DNA of 30,266 bases, taken from contig CBKZAG010000013.1 in NCBI GenBank assembly GCA_966692625.1, positions 1 to 30,266 on the forward strand, written 5' to 3'. The notes under the pieces were generated by a model. The model did not search any database. It was not told the DNA's origin and saw only the letters and a program-made list of their open reading frames with translations. This stretch comes from CAMLOF01 sp966692625. GTDB lineage: Bacteria > Pseudomonadota > Gammaproteobacteria > Burkholderiales > Burkholderiaceae_C. This document shows, piece after piece, positions 1-8,458 of the stretch. The position numbers and the translations under genes are program-made. Numbering within the stretch: the first letter of the stretch is position 1; each line of letters starts with the position of its first letter.

Positions 1-53
1 CCATGTGCATTGGCGTGGGGCAGGGCATTGCATTGATTCTGGAAAAAGTCTGA
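1..53 (+). CDS. 3' end of acyl-CoA thiolase (beta-ketoadipyl-CoA thiolase type), partial
   Basis: Only the last 16 codons and the stop are inside the window. The translated end, MCIGVGQGIALILEKV, contains the C-terminal thiolase motif around the second active-site cysteine (C-x-G-x-G-Q-G). It is nearly identical to the end of the complete thiolase at 21280-22482. The stop is 4 bp from the convergent end of paaX. A thiolase next to paaX fits paaJ, which splits 3-oxoadipyl-CoA in the last step of phenylacetate degradation, but pcaF-type or other thiolases share this ending. The family assignment is firm; the exact role is inferred from context. Confidence 0.8.
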   Translation, partial: MCIGVGQGIALILEKV

Positions 54-57
54 TGTT

Positions 58-1026
58 TTAGGCTAGATCCGCGAGGGGGTCGGCGCTTCGAAAGCGTTGA
101 GACACCATATTGGAGGCGGGTGGTACCTCACCACTCGCCAGCAATAAATGGCGGTTCAAATGTTTTTCAGAGGCCACGAGGAGGCGGCGGTAGATTTCCT
201 TGCACAGCATCCGTGCCTCTTGCCCCGGCCAGCTGCTGGGTAGCAAGACGTCGGGCAGTTCGGGGTCGCGCAGCAGCAGTCGGCGGAAATCATGGATCAG
301 CAGCGTGCGGATCAGAAAGGCCTTTTCCTCGTCAATGCTCTCGTGCGGGGCTTGCCGAAGGGCGTCCACAATGGGTTGATAGCGTGCCACGAACCTGGTG
401 TAAGACTCGGCCATGTGCTCCAGATTCCAGGCGGATTTGACGATGTCCGCATCGCTGGCCGACTGGCTCAACACTGGGTTGGCTGCCAACAGGGGCATCA
501 ACGAGGGCAGCAGGTTGGTCATGCCATCGCTACGCAGGGCGTCGAACACCAAACCCAGATCTGCACCCGGATGGACGAAACAGGCTGGATTCAATTCGCC
601 AAAGCCTTGCCAGTAAAAGGCACGGCGCAGGCGCTCGCGTTCCTGGGCTGCCAAATCGCCCACCACCATCACCAGCCGCCAGCGCCGGTCCCAGTTGGGG
701 GCGTTCAGGGCGTAAATCTGGCTGGACGCTTCTTCAAACCGCTTTTGCCCTGAAGCGGTCAACATGTAATCGGTTCGGCGCCCCAGAGTTTGGGTTTGCA
801 GCCATTCGTCCTTCACCAGACGGAACACCGTGGTGCGGATCAAGCGCTCGTTGACGTCCAGCGGACGCAGCAGGTTGATCAGTGACCCGAGCCAAATCTG
901 GCCACCCCTGGGCAGGACCGCATCGCCAAATACCGAAACGATGAGCGACCCCGCCTTGACGCGACTTTGCTGGCGAAAGTGGTTCAATCGCTCATCAAAG
1001 GTCTTCTCAACGGTGTTTTGTGTCAT
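58..1026 (-). CDS. paaX: PaaX-family transcriptional repressor of phenylacetate catabolism
   Basis: This 322-residue protein has the size and layout of PaaX. An N-terminal winged helix (about residues 20-100, including GSLIVSVFGDAVLPRGG and the segment LIRTTVFRLVKDEWL) is followed by the PaaX-like central and C-terminal domains (WRLVMVVGD, FGELNPACFVHPG). PaaX proteins repress paa promoters and are released by phenylacetyl-CoA; that is family knowledge and was not tested here. The gene lies 98 bp downstream of livF on the same strand. It could be the last gene of the liv operon or have its own promoter in 1027-1124, where I see no convincing -35/-10 pair. The ATG at 1026 is the only reasonable start. 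Confidence 0.93.
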   Translation of the reverse strand: MTQNTVEKTFDERLNHFRQQSRVKAGSLIVSVFGDAVLPRGGQIWLGSLINLLRPLDVNERLIRTTVFRLVKDEWLQTQTLGRRTDYMLTASGQKRFEEASSQIYALNAPNWDRRWRLVMVVGDLAAQERERLRRAFYWQGFGELNPACFVHPGADLGLVFDALRSDGMTNLLPSLMPLLAANPVLSQSASDADIVKSAWNLEHMAESYTRFVARYQPIVDALRQAPHESIDEEKAFLIRTLLIHDFRRLLLRDPELPDVLLPSSWPGQEARMLCKEIYRRLLVASEKHLNRHLLLASGEVPPASNMVSQRFRSADPLADLA

Positions 1027-1124
1027 CGGGTCTGGCTGATGGCGTCCCAGCGGACTTCAGGGAAGGCAAATTATCCCCTCTTATAGCGCCGACTCACTTC
1101 AGCCAGCCCGGTGCCTTTAGCAAT

Positions 1125-2435
1125 TTACATACCCAAATACGCGGCGCGAATTTGCTCGTTGTTGATCAGTTCATGCCCAGTGCCGGTCAGGGTGATTTCA
1201 CCTGTTTCCAGAACGTAACCACGGTCTGCAATCGCCAAGGCGGTGAAGGCGTTCTGTTCCACCAACAAGATGGTCATTCCCTCGCGCTTGAGTGCTTTGA
1301 CCACGTTGAACACTTCCTCAACCAGCAAGGGGGCCAGGCCCATGGACGGCTCGTCCAGCAGCAGTAGCTTGGGGCGCCCCATCAGGGCGCGGCCGATGGC
1401 CAGCATCTGTTGCTGGCCACCCGACAAGGTGCCGGCTGGCAACTTGCGCTTTTCCTTCAGGATGGGGAACATGGCATAGACCCGTTCCAGATCTTGCGGC
1501 ACCTGGTGTTTGGGTTGGGTGTAGGCGCCCAGGCGCAAATTGTCTTCAATCGACAATGGCCCGAACACCTGGCGCCCTTCGGGGCTTTGGCAAATGCCAC
1601 GGCGCATGCGTTGGTCGGCTCGAACCCGAGAGATGTCCTCGCCATCAAACCAGATTGCGCCACCGTTCATGGGTTGCACGCCCGACAGGGTGCGCAGGAA
1701 TGTGGTTTTGCCTGCACCGTTCGCCCCTACCAGAGCCACGGTTTCACCGCGCCGAACTTCCAGGTTCAGCCCTTTGAGTGCCTTGATGCGGCCATAACTG
1801 CTTTCCAGCTCGGTCACCTTGAGCAGCACGTCGCCAACTGGCGGGGTGGCTGAACGGTCCAGAACGCCCCCGCTGTGGCCACCCAGCCCAACCGACTCTG
1901 GCGCCAGGCTCACCACACGGTGATAGAGCTCGCGGAACTCGGCCCGGGCTTGCGCACCAAACACCGGGTCCTGGTTGTCCGAGAACTTGGCGTCGATTTC
2001 CGCCCAGTCTTCTGCGGTCAGAATCTTGCGGGCCAGCGGCATGGCCTCGGTTTCTTCGGTGGTGATGTGTTTTTTCAGGCGCGCGGTGTAGTCGCGCAGA
2101 GACGCCACCAGACCTGCCTGTTGCCCGGAACGTGCTTTGGCGAATTCCTTGCGCAATTCGATCAGGTGGGTGCTGGCAAGGCGGTGGTCCGCCTCCAGCG
2201 CGTCGATCATGGGGCCCACGTCGGCGGACCGCAGGCGCATGAGGCGAAAGAGGTGGTCGTCTTCTTTCAGATGGTGCGCGCGGTCGGCAAACTGCTCGAT
2301 GTAGTCGAAGGCCGACTGGAAAAAAGCAGGGGCCACCGAAGCCCCGGCCTCGAGCTCGTTGGCCACCTGTTCCAGCGTCACAGCCATGCGCCAGAAGTTC
2401 TTGTGCTCGTCAGAAATGATGCGCAATGCTTCCAT
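1125..2435 (-). CDS. livF: LivF-type ABC transporter ATPase with N-terminal hemerythrin-like (HHE) domain
   Basis: This is a fusion protein of about 436 residues, against about 235 for an ordinary LivF. Residues 1 to about 165 are a helical HHE cation-binding domain with candidate iron ligands in SDEHKNF, AHHLKEDDHLF, EADHR and LKKHITTEE. A linker of about 40 residues follows. The ABC ATPase runs from about residue 204, with Walker A GANGAGKTT near 237-245, signature LSGGQQQM, Walker B LLLLDEP and the LivF-type LLVEQNA. I chose the ATG at 2435, 10 bases after the livG stop and preceded by GAGGGTAGAG. An in-frame ATG at 2474 would add 13 residues lying inside the livG coding region. With LivG it should power the LivHM permease. 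The hemerythrin part might sense oxygen or iron, which is inference. Confidence 0.9.
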   Translation of the reverse strand: MEALRIISDEHKNFWRMAVTLEQVANELEAGASVAPAFFQSAFDYIEQFADRAHHLKEDDHLFRLMRLRSADVGPMIDALEADHRLASTHLIELRKEFAKARSGQQAGLVASLRDYTARLKKHITTEETEAMPLARKILTAEDWAEIDAKFSDNQDPVFGAQARAEFRELYHRVVSLAPESVGLGGHSGGVLDRSATPPVGDVLLKVTELESSYGRIKALKGLNLEVRRGETVALVGANGAGKTTFLRTLSGVQPMNGGAIWFDGEDISRVRADQRMRRGICQSPEGRQVFGPLSIEDNLRLGAYTQPKHQVPQDLERVYAMFPILKEKRKLPAGTLSGGQQQMLAIGRALMGRPKLLLLDEPSMGLAPLLVEEVFNVVKALKREGMTILLVEQNAFTALAIADRGYVLETGEITLTGTGHELINNEQIRAAYLGM

Positions 2436-2445
2436 GTCTCTACCC

Positions 2446-3213
2446 TCAGGCGTGTGTGCCCAGATATGCTGCAATCACGTCGGGGTTCTTGCGGACCTCC
2501 GCGCCCGTGCCTTCGGTCAATTTCCGGCCATAGTCCAGCACCAGAATGCGGTCTGACAGGTTCATCACCATCTTCATGTCATGTTCCACCAGCACGACCG
2601 TGATGCCGGAATCGGCGATCTTGCGTATCAGGTGGTCCACCTCGATCGTCTCCTTCGGGTTCAGCCCGGCAGCGGGTTCGTCCAGGAAGATCATGCGGGG
2701 CTTCATGGCCAAGGCGCGTGCAATTTCCAACCGTTTGAGCACGCCGTAAGACATCGCATCGGCGCGTGATTCGATGTGGTTTTCCAACCCGACAAAGCGC
2801 ATCAGCTCGGCGGCTTCGGCGCGCAGTTCGCGGTCGCGGCTGCGCAGGCTGGGCCAGCGCAAGGCGGCTTTCAGAACGTTGCGGTCCAGCCGCAGGTGGG
2901 CACCCACCATCACGTTCTCGATGGCGCTCATGTTCATGCAGATCTGCAGGTTCTGGAACGTGCGCGCCATGCCGCGTTCTGCCAGCTCGTTGGGCGACTT
3001 GCCTTGGATGGCCTCGCCGTCCAGGCGAATCTCACCCGCGGTGGGTTTGTACACGCCGGTGATCAGGTTGAAGAGGGTGGTTTTACCGGCGCCGTTGGGC
3101 CCGATCACCGAATAGACGATGCCCGAGTCAATGCTGAATGACACGTTTTGAACCGCCTTGACACCTCCGAAATGAATGGACAGGTCTTTGACTTCCAGCA
3201 ACGCCATGCTCAT
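2446..3213 (-). CDS. livG: LivG-type ABC transporter ATP-binding protein
   Basis: This 255-residue ATPase of the branched-chain/hydrophobic amino acid (HAAT) ABC family has Walker A GPNGAGKTT, the Q-loop region GMARTFQNLQ, a signature-like segment MSYGVLKRLEIARAL, Walker B MIFLDEPAAGLNP and the H-loop VLVEHDMKMV. The signature is SYGVLKR rather than the usual LSGGQ/LSYGQQR, a mild deviation worth noting. The ATG at 3213 overlaps the livM stop by 4 bases (ATGA), so translation is probably coupled. A second in-frame ATG sits two codons downstream. It is expected to pair with LivF on the cytoplasmic face of LivHM. Confidence 0.93.
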   Translation of the reverse strand: MSMALLEVKDLSIHFGGVKAVQNVSFSIDSGIVYSVIGPNGAGKTTLFNLITGVYKPTAGEIRLDGEAIQGKSPNELAERGMARTFQNLQICMNMSAIENVMVGAHLRLDRNVLKAALRWPSLRSRDRELRAEAAELMRFVGLENHIESRADAMSYGVLKRLEIARALAMKPRMIFLDEPAAGLNPKETIEVDHLIRKIADSGITVVLVEHDMKMVMNLSDRILVLDYGRKLTEGTGAEVRKNPDVIAAYLGTHA

Positions 3214-4151
3214 TCCCCCTTACCAAACTTGGCTGCCAGCGTGGGGACCAGGCCCTTGGGCAGAAAGATCATGCACAGCATCAAGACCGCGCCAAACACC
3301 ACGGTTTCCCAGCCTTCGAAGGTGGCCAGGGCTTGTGGCAAAGCCGTCAGCAGCACCGCGCCGACGATGGAACCAAACACCGACGCCATGCCGCCCACCA
3401 CCACCATGGTCACCAGTTCAATGGAGTGGAAGAAGTCGGCGAAATTGGGTGTGACGAAGCCCACGTAATGTGCCGTCACGCTGCCCATGATGCTGGCGAA
3501 CACCGCCGACAGCACGAAGATCGCAACCTTGTAACGGACGATGTTCACCCCCACCACTTGTGACGCCACTTCCGACCCGTGCAAGGCGCGCAGCGCCCGG
3601 CCGAAAGGGGAGTCGATCATGTTGAGCGAAGCCCAGACACTGAAGGTGAGCAACAGCGCGACCACCCAGTACCAATGTTTGTCGCTGCTCAGCTCGAAGC
3701 CCATGAGGCCCAGCGTCGGCACGGGCATGCCATCGGGGCCGCCGGTCCATTGCGCTTCGTTGCGCAACGCGATGTTGATGATGATGCCCAGACCCAAGGT
3801 GGCCATGGCCAGATAGTTGCCCTTGAGTTTGAAAATTGGCTTGGCCACCACGCCTGCGATGACTGCCGTGGCCACTGCGCCTCCCGCCATGGCCAGCAAG
3901 GGGTGCCAGCCGTAGTGCGTGGGCAGGACGGCCGATGCGTAAGCGCCCAGGCCGAGGAAGCCGGCATGCCCCAGGCTGATCTGACCGGCAAAACCGATCA
4001 GCAGGTTCAACCCAATCACGATGATGGCGTTGATCGCCATGCGGATCGCCAGGTCCATGTAGTAGCTGTTGGGCAACACGAAAGGCAATGCAAGCAGTAC
4101 GGCCACCACCAAGCCCAGGCCAATATATGTGTTTTTTTGCATGATGGTCAC
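3210..4151 (-). CDS. livM: LivM-type ABC transporter permease
   Basis: This is a 313-residue inner-membrane permease. Hydrophobic segments run through most of the protein (for example LVVAVLLALPFVLP and AIIVIGLNLLIGFAGQISLGHAGF). The motif GFAGQISLGHAGFLGLGAY is the hallmark of LivM permeases. It contains the EAA-like region GRALRALHGSEVASQVVGVN that contacts the ATPases. It overlaps livH by 4 bases at its start and livG by 4 bases at its end, which fits one transcript. The family normally carries branched-chain amino acids, but members in aromatic gene clusters often carry aromatic acids. Phenylacetate or a related acid is the inferred substrate here. Confidence 0.93.
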   Translation of the reverse strand: MTIMQKNTYIGLGLVVAVLLALPFVLPNSYYMDLAIRMAINAIIVIGLNLLIGFAGQISLGHAGFLGLGAYASAVLPTHYGWHPLLAMAGGAVATAVIAGVVAKPIFKLKGNYLAMATLGLGIIINIALRNEAQWTGGPDGMPVPTLGLMGFELSSDKHWYWVVALLLTFSVWASLNMIDSPFGRALRALHGSEVASQVVGVNIVRYKVAIFVLSAVFASIMGSVTAHYVGFVTPNFADFFHSIELVTMVVVGGMASVFGSIVGAVLLTALPQALATFEGWETVVFGAVLMLCMIFLPKGLVPTLAAKFGKGE

Positions 4152-5023
4152 ACCCGATCGGTCGATTTGCCACCGAACAGACCGCGCGGCATGAAAAACA
4201 GAATGAAGAGAATCAGCACAAACGGCACGGCGTCTTTGTAGGCCGACGAGATGTAGCCAGCGCCCATGGCTTCGAGTACGCCCACGAGCAAGCCACCGAG
4301 CACCGCCCCCAGGCCGTTGCCCAGGCCGCCCACCACCGCGGCCACAAAGCCCTTGAGACCGAGCATGATGCCGACGTCGTAGGACGTCATGGTGATGGGG
4401 GTGAGCAGAATGCCGCCCAGCGCGCCCAGACCTGCCGACATGGCAAAGCTCATGAACAACACCCAGTTGGTGTTGATTCCCACCAGCTCAGCCGCGGTGC
4501 GGTTGAACGATGTAGCCAGCATGGCTTTGCCAGTGAGTGTGCGGCCGAAGAAGTACCACAGGGCCACCACAACCAGAGCGGTCACACCCAGAATCCACAA
4601 GCTTTGCGTCATGAGGGTGGCGCCAAGGATTTGAATCGGAACGTCACCCGAGAAGGCCGGGAGGCTGTGCGTGCCTTTGCCTAGCCAGACCTGGATCAAA
4701 CCGCGGATCACCAGCGATGCGCCAATGGTGATGATGATGAGCGACACGGTTTCTGCGCCCTTGACGGGTTCGATGGCCACTTTTTCCATCACCACCCCAA
4801 CGATGGCGGGAATGGCCACGGCCAGCAGAACCACCAATGGCAGCGGCAGGCCCATCTGGGCGAAGAGCACCGCCAGCATGCCGCCCAGCATGATGAATTC
4901 GCCTTGCGCGAAGTTGATCACGTTGCTGGCGTTGTAGATCAGCGTGAACCCCAACGCCGCTAGCGCGTAGGTGGCGCCCACGGTCACACCTGAGAACAGG
5001 AATTGCAGGAACTGGGCCAGCAT
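4148..5023 (-). CDS. livH: LivH-type ABC transporter permease
   Basis: This permease of about 291 residues is strongly hydrophobic, with the LivH hallmark ALGFTLIYNASNVINFAQGEFIMLGG near the N-terminus and the EAA-like region GKAMLATSFNRTAAELVGIN. It is the first gene of the minus-strand livHMGF set. I use the ATG at 5023, preceded at seven bases by GGGGGA. A TTG directly upstream would add only one residue. It forms the membrane channel together with LivM. The substrate is inferred from the paa context. Confidence 0.93.
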   Translation of the reverse strand: MLAQFLQFLFSGVTVGATYALAALGFTLIYNASNVINFAQGEFIMLGGMLAVLFAQMGLPLPLVVLLAVAIPAIVGVVMEKVAIEPVKGAETVSLIIITIGASLVIRGLIQVWLGKGTHSLPAFSGDVPIQILGATLMTQSLWILGVTALVVVALWYFFGRTLTGKAMLATSFNRTAAELVGINTNWVLFMSFAMSAGLGALGGILLTPITMTSYDVGIMLGLKGFVAAVVGGLGNGLGAVLGGLLVGVLEAMGAGYISSAYKDAVPFVLILFILFFMPRGLFGGKSTDRV

Positions 5024-5459
5024 CAACGTATCCCCCAGGCGAGGTTATGGACGGCAAGCTTGCCGTGAGGCTGTATGGGCATTTGGCGTTTCCGTGACGG
5101 TTGAAGTTGCAAAGTGAGGTAGCGCAGGCGGTGCCCTCGCGCTCTTTAGGGGAGGGGGTGTGGCGCTGCACTGCACTTCTTATGTATTACTTATTATGTT
5201 CAAAAAACAAAAATAAAGTATCTGTTTTTGTTCTTCGCAACAAAAACCTAGGGTAAGTACTGATTTTTTGCTGTGGTGTTTCCCGTGGTTAGGCGCCCTT
5301 GTCGGCTGATTATTGAGCGCAGATAAGGGAAAACCCGAGGATTTTTCGTGGTTTGTTTACGATACATTATTTTCGGTTGAGCGATGAAAATATGTAATAC
5401 GTCTATCTGGCTCATCTGCCGTGCCAAACCCTCACCAACTGTTTCCCTGGAGCTTCTGA
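5024..5459. promoter_or_regulatory. Divergent control region between livHMGF and the paaZ operon
   Basis: This 0.43 kb AT-rich stretch has no credible gene; a 74-codon minus-strand frame at 5248-5472 has no recognisable features. It must hold the outward promoters for livH and paaZ. I see a perfect palindrome with 9-bp arms (GTTTTTGTT, 5224-5232; AACAAAAAC, 5239-5247) and a neighbouring ACAAAAA/TTTTTGT pair (5207-5231). An imperfect inverted repeat of about 15-bp arms lies at 5360-5401 (CGATACATTATTTTC against GAAAATATGTAATACG), 60-100 bases before paaZ. These are candidate operators for PaaX or another regulator. No -35/-10 pair stands out enough to name. Confidence 0.6.
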
Positions 5460-7127
5460 ATGTCTCACCCACTGTTTGAAAAGCATGCGGCCACCATCGA
5501 GGGAGCGATGCGCGCGATCGCTACCCGTGGTTACTGGTCGCCTTACAGCGAGATGCCCAGTCCCAAGGTGTACGGTGAGACTGCTGCGGCCGATGGCAAG
5601 GCAGCTTTTGAGGCGCATCTGGGTAAGAACTTTGACCTGGGCCAGCCTGGCCAGTGTGGGTGGGGCGGCAAGGAGAGTTCGCCCTATGGCATCGCGCTGG
5701 ACGTGCGTTACCCCGTTTGCGACCCGCAGGTGCTGGTCGGCGCCGGTCAAGCTGCCATGAAAGGTTGGCAGGCAGTGGGTGCCGTCGGCCGCGTTGGCAT
5801 TTGCCTCGAAATTCTGGATCGCATTTACAAGCAGAGCTTTGAGATGGGCCATGCCGTGATGGCAACCACTGGCCAAGGCTGGATGATGGCCTTCCAAGCG
5901 GGCGCTGCACACGCGCTGGACCGTGGTCTGGAGTCGGTGGCCTATGCCTGGCGCGAACAGAGTTTTGTGCCCGCAGAGTCACATTGGGAAAAGCCACAAG
6001 GCAAGAACCCCGCCTTGGTGATGAAAAAGCACTACGAGATTGTCGGCCGCGGCGTAGGTCTGGTGATCGGTTGCGGCACCTTCCCGACCTGGAACACTTA
6101 CCCCGGCCTGTTCGCTGCACTGGCCACCGGCAACGCCGTGATCGTGAAGCCGCACAGCAACGCGATCCTGCCGGCCGCGATCACCGTGCGTACCATTCGC
6201 GCCGTGCTGGCAGAAAACGGCATCGACCCCAATCTGGTCACGCTGTGCGTGGCCGAACAACGCAGCGCCACGCAGGCGTTGGCCACCCACCCAGCGGTCA
6301 AGTCGGTGGACTTCACGGGCAGCAACGTCTTCGGCCAGTGGCTGATCGACCACTGCACGCAGGCACAGGTTTATGCCGAACTCGCCGGTGTCAACAACGT
6401 CGTGATCGAGTCGACCGACAACTACAAGGCGATGCTGGGCAACCTGGCGTTCACGCTCTCGCTCTACTCGGGCCAGATGTGCACCACCACCCAGGTCATC
6501 ATCGTGCCAGCGGACGGCATCGAGACCGATCAGGGCCACAAGAGCTATGACGAGGTCTGCAACGACCTCGCCGCCGCCGTGCAGAAGTTCCTCTCCAAGC
6601 CCGAGGTCGCCTGCGCGGTGCTGGGCGCCATTCAGTCTGGCGCAACGCTGGACCGCATTGAAGAGGCCTGCAGCGGCAGCCTGGGTCGAGTCGTGCTTGC
6701 CTCCACTGCGCTCGACAACCCCGAATTTCCCGGCGCGAAAGTGCGCACCCCGGTGTTGCTGGCTGTGGATGCTTCCGACGAAGCGGCTTACATGGAAGAG
6801 CGCTTTGGCCCGATTTCTTTTGTCGTCAAGGCGGCCGACGGCGCTGCGGCGATTGCGTTGTCCGAGCGCATTGTCAACACCCACGGCGCACTGACCGTCG
6901 GCCTCTATTCGACCAAGCAGCACGTCATCGACGCGATGACCGAGGCCAGCTGGCGCGGCAAGGTGGCGCTGTCCATCAACCTGACCGGTGGTGTTTTTGT
7001 CAACCAGTCGTCGGCTTATTCCGACTACCACGGCACCGGCGGCAACCCCTCGGCCAACGCGTCTTACGCAGACTCGGCCTTTGTGGCCAACCGCTTCCGT
7101 GTCGTGCAACGCCGCTACCACGTCTGA
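5460..7127 (+). CDS. paaN: Phenylacetate degradation aldehyde dehydrogenase, PaaN/PaaZ type
   Basis: This 555-residue protein is an aldehyde dehydrogenase of the PaaN2 kind, without the C-terminal MaoC-like hydratase domain found in the roughly 680-residue E. coli PaaZ. The catalytic cysteine is in SGQMCTTTQ (about residue 341). The Rossmann region around GRGVGLVIGCGTFPTWNTYPG and the VDFTGS segment are clear. It should oxidise the semialdehyde formed when the oxepin-CoA ring is opened. The ring-opening hydrolase itself (ECH domain) must then be another protein not seen here. The ATG at 5460 follows GGAG at about eight bases. It is the first gene of the plus-strand paa operon, with paaG 15 bases downstream. 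Confidence 0.93.
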   Translation: MSHPLFEKHAATIEGAMRAIATRGYWSPYSEMPSPKVYGETAAADGKAAFEAHLGKNFDLGQPGQCGWGGKESSPYGIALDVRYPVCDPQVLVGAGQAAMKGWQAVGAVGRVGICLEILDRIYKQSFEMGHAVMATTGQGWMMAFQAGAAHALDRGLESVAYAWREQSFVPAESHWEKPQGKNPALVMKKHYEIVGRGVGLVIGCGTFPTWNTYPGLFAALATGNAVIVKPHSNAILPAAITVRTIRAVLAENGIDPNLVTLCVAEQRSATQALATHPAVKSVDFTGSNVFGQWLIDHCTQAQVYAELAGVNNVVIESTDNYKAMLGNLAFTLSLYSGQMCTTTQVIIVPADGIETDQGHKSYDEVCNDLAAAVQKFLSKPEVACAVLGAIQSGATLDRIEEACSGSLGRVVLASTALDNPEFPGAKVRTPVLLAVDASDEAAYMEERFGPISFVVKAADGAAAIALSERIVNTHGALTVGLYSTKQHVIDAMTEASWRGKVALSINLTGGVFVNQSSAYSDYHGTGGNPSANASYADSAFVANRFRVVQRRYHV

Positions 7128-7142
7128 AAGGGGCTGAGTCAG

Positions 7143-7943
7143 ATGAGCTACCAACACATTCTGTTTGACATCAGTGGCAGCGGCGTGGCTCGCCTAACGC
7201 TGAACCGCCCGGACAAGATGAACAGCCTGAACGCCGAAATGCACGCCGAGTTGCGCGATGCGCTCGACGCCATTCAGGTCAACCCGGCGGTGCGGGTGCT
7301 GGTGCTCACTGGTGCCGGCCGGGGTTTTTGTGCCGGTCAAGACTTGGCCGACGCAGAAGTGCGCTTTGTGCCCGGCGAAACCCCGCCCGACCTTGGTGAT
7401 GTGGTCGAGCGCCACTACAAGCCATTGATCCTCAAGCTGGCCAACCTGCGAGTGCCCGTGATTGCTGCGGTCAATGGCATAGCGGCCGGTGCGGGCGCCA
7501 GCCTGGCCTTGGCTTGCGACATGGTGGTGGCCACCGAATCGGCCGCTTTCATGTTGCCTTTCGCCAAGATCGGCCTGATTCCAGACACGGCGTGTTCATG
7601 GATCGTTCCTCAGCGTTTGGGTCATGCGCGCGCGCTCGGCCTGGCCATGACCGGGAACAAACTTCTCGCCAGGCAGGCCGCCGACTGGGGCTTGATCTGG
7701 CAGTCGGTGGCTGATGCCGAGTTTTCTGCAACGGTAGATGCCTTGGCCAACCAGTTGGCCGTGATGCCGACCCGCGCGCTGGTGCGCACGCGCCAAGCCA
7801 TGCAAGCCGCCAACGCCAACACCCTGGAGCAGCAGTTGACGCTGGAGGGGTTGTACATGCGCGAACTCGGCCGCAGTGCCGATTACGTCGAGGGCGTGTC
7901 GGCTTTCCTGGAAAAGCGCACCCCTCAATTCAAAGGGCAATGA
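7143..7943 (+). CDS. paaG: 1,2-epoxyphenylacetyl-CoA isomerase PaaG
   Basis: This 266-residue crotonase-fold protein has the oxyanion-hole segments GAGRGFCAGQDLAD and NGIAAGAGASLALACD, and a catalytic aspartate in the PaaG-type motif FAKIGLIPDTACSW instead of the glutamate pair of true hydratases. PaaG converts ring-1,2-epoxyphenylacetyl-CoA to the oxepin form and can shift double bonds in the later intermediates. It sits between paaN and paaI; its TGA is followed one base later by the paaI ATG. The family match and context agree well. Confidence 0.94.
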   Translation: MSYQHILFDISGSGVARLTLNRPDKMNSLNAEMHAELRDALDAIQVNPAVRVLVLTGAGRGFCAGQDLADAEVRFVPGETPPDLGDVVERHYKPLILKLANLRVPVIAAVNGIAAGAGASLALACDMVVATESAAFMLPFAKIGLIPDTACSWIVPQRLGHARALGLAMTGNKLLARQAADWGLIWQSVADAEFSATVDALANQLAVMPTRALVRTRQAMQAANANTLEQQLTLEGLYMRELGRSADYVEGVSAFLEKRTPQFKGQ

Positions 7944-7944
7944 G

Positions 7945-8415
7945 ATGCCAAACGCCAATGAACAGCTCTCCGAGGCCAGCCCTCAGGCCCTGGCCGACGC
8001 TGCTGCCGAAGCCATGTGGTCGCGTGACCGCGCCGCCCACGCCTTGGGCATGGAGCGTACCGAAGTCGCGCCTGGCCGAGCCACATTGCGCATGCGTGTG
8101 CGGCCTGACATGGTCAACGGTCACCACATCTGCCATGGCGGCCTGATTTTCACGCTGGCCGACACCGCTTTTGCTTACGCCTGCAACAGCTACAACCTCA
8201 ACACCGTGGCTTCGGCTTGCCATATCGACTTTCTGGCCCCTGGCCGAGAGGGTGACTTGCTGGAAGCTCAAGCGGTCGAGCGATCGGCATCCGGGCGCAC
8301 CGGCGTTTATGACGTGACGGTCAGCGTCGTCGGGGGACACACCATCGCCCTGTTCCGTGGCAAGAGCTACCGCATCAAAGGTGAAGTGACGGCGAGCTTT
8401 GCCGCCCAGGACTGA
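7945..8415 (+). CDS. paaI: Hotdog-fold thioesterase PaaI
   Basis: This is a thioesterase of about 156 residues. The motif HHICHGGLIFTLADTAFAYACN carries the HGG signature and the acidic catalytic residue of the PaaI hotdog family. PaaI hydrolyses phenylacetyl-CoA or hydroxylated CoA esters, freeing CoA when the pathway stalls. I chose the ATG at 7945, one base after the paaG stop, with AAGGG just upstream. A longer frame from 7876 would overlap the end of paaG and is not needed. Confidence 0.92.
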   Translation: MPNANEQLSEASPQALADAAAEAMWSRDRAAHALGMERTEVAPGRATLRMRVRPDMVNGHHICHGGLIFTLADTAFAYACNSYNLNTVASACHIDFLAPGREGDLLEAQAVERSASGRTGVYDVTVSVVGGHTIALFRGKSYRIKGEVTASFAAQD

Positions 8416-8458
8416 ATCCGCGATCTACCCGCTTACTTAGATAGAGACAGAGGACCTT

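Noticed and set aside
2436..2474. Upstream ATG at 2474 as the livF start
   Set aside because: It would lie inside livG with no ribosome-binding site; the ATG at 2435 has one just after the livG stop.
5248..5472. 74-codon minus-strand frame in the liv-paa control region
   Set aside because: It overlaps the paaN start, lies in AT-rich DNA full of palindromes and has no recognisable protein features.
5979..7157. 392-codon open frame antisense to paaN
   Set aside because: It mirrors a strongly conserved aldehyde dehydrogenase gene in GC-rich DNA, where long antisense frames are common, and its sequence has no domain signs.
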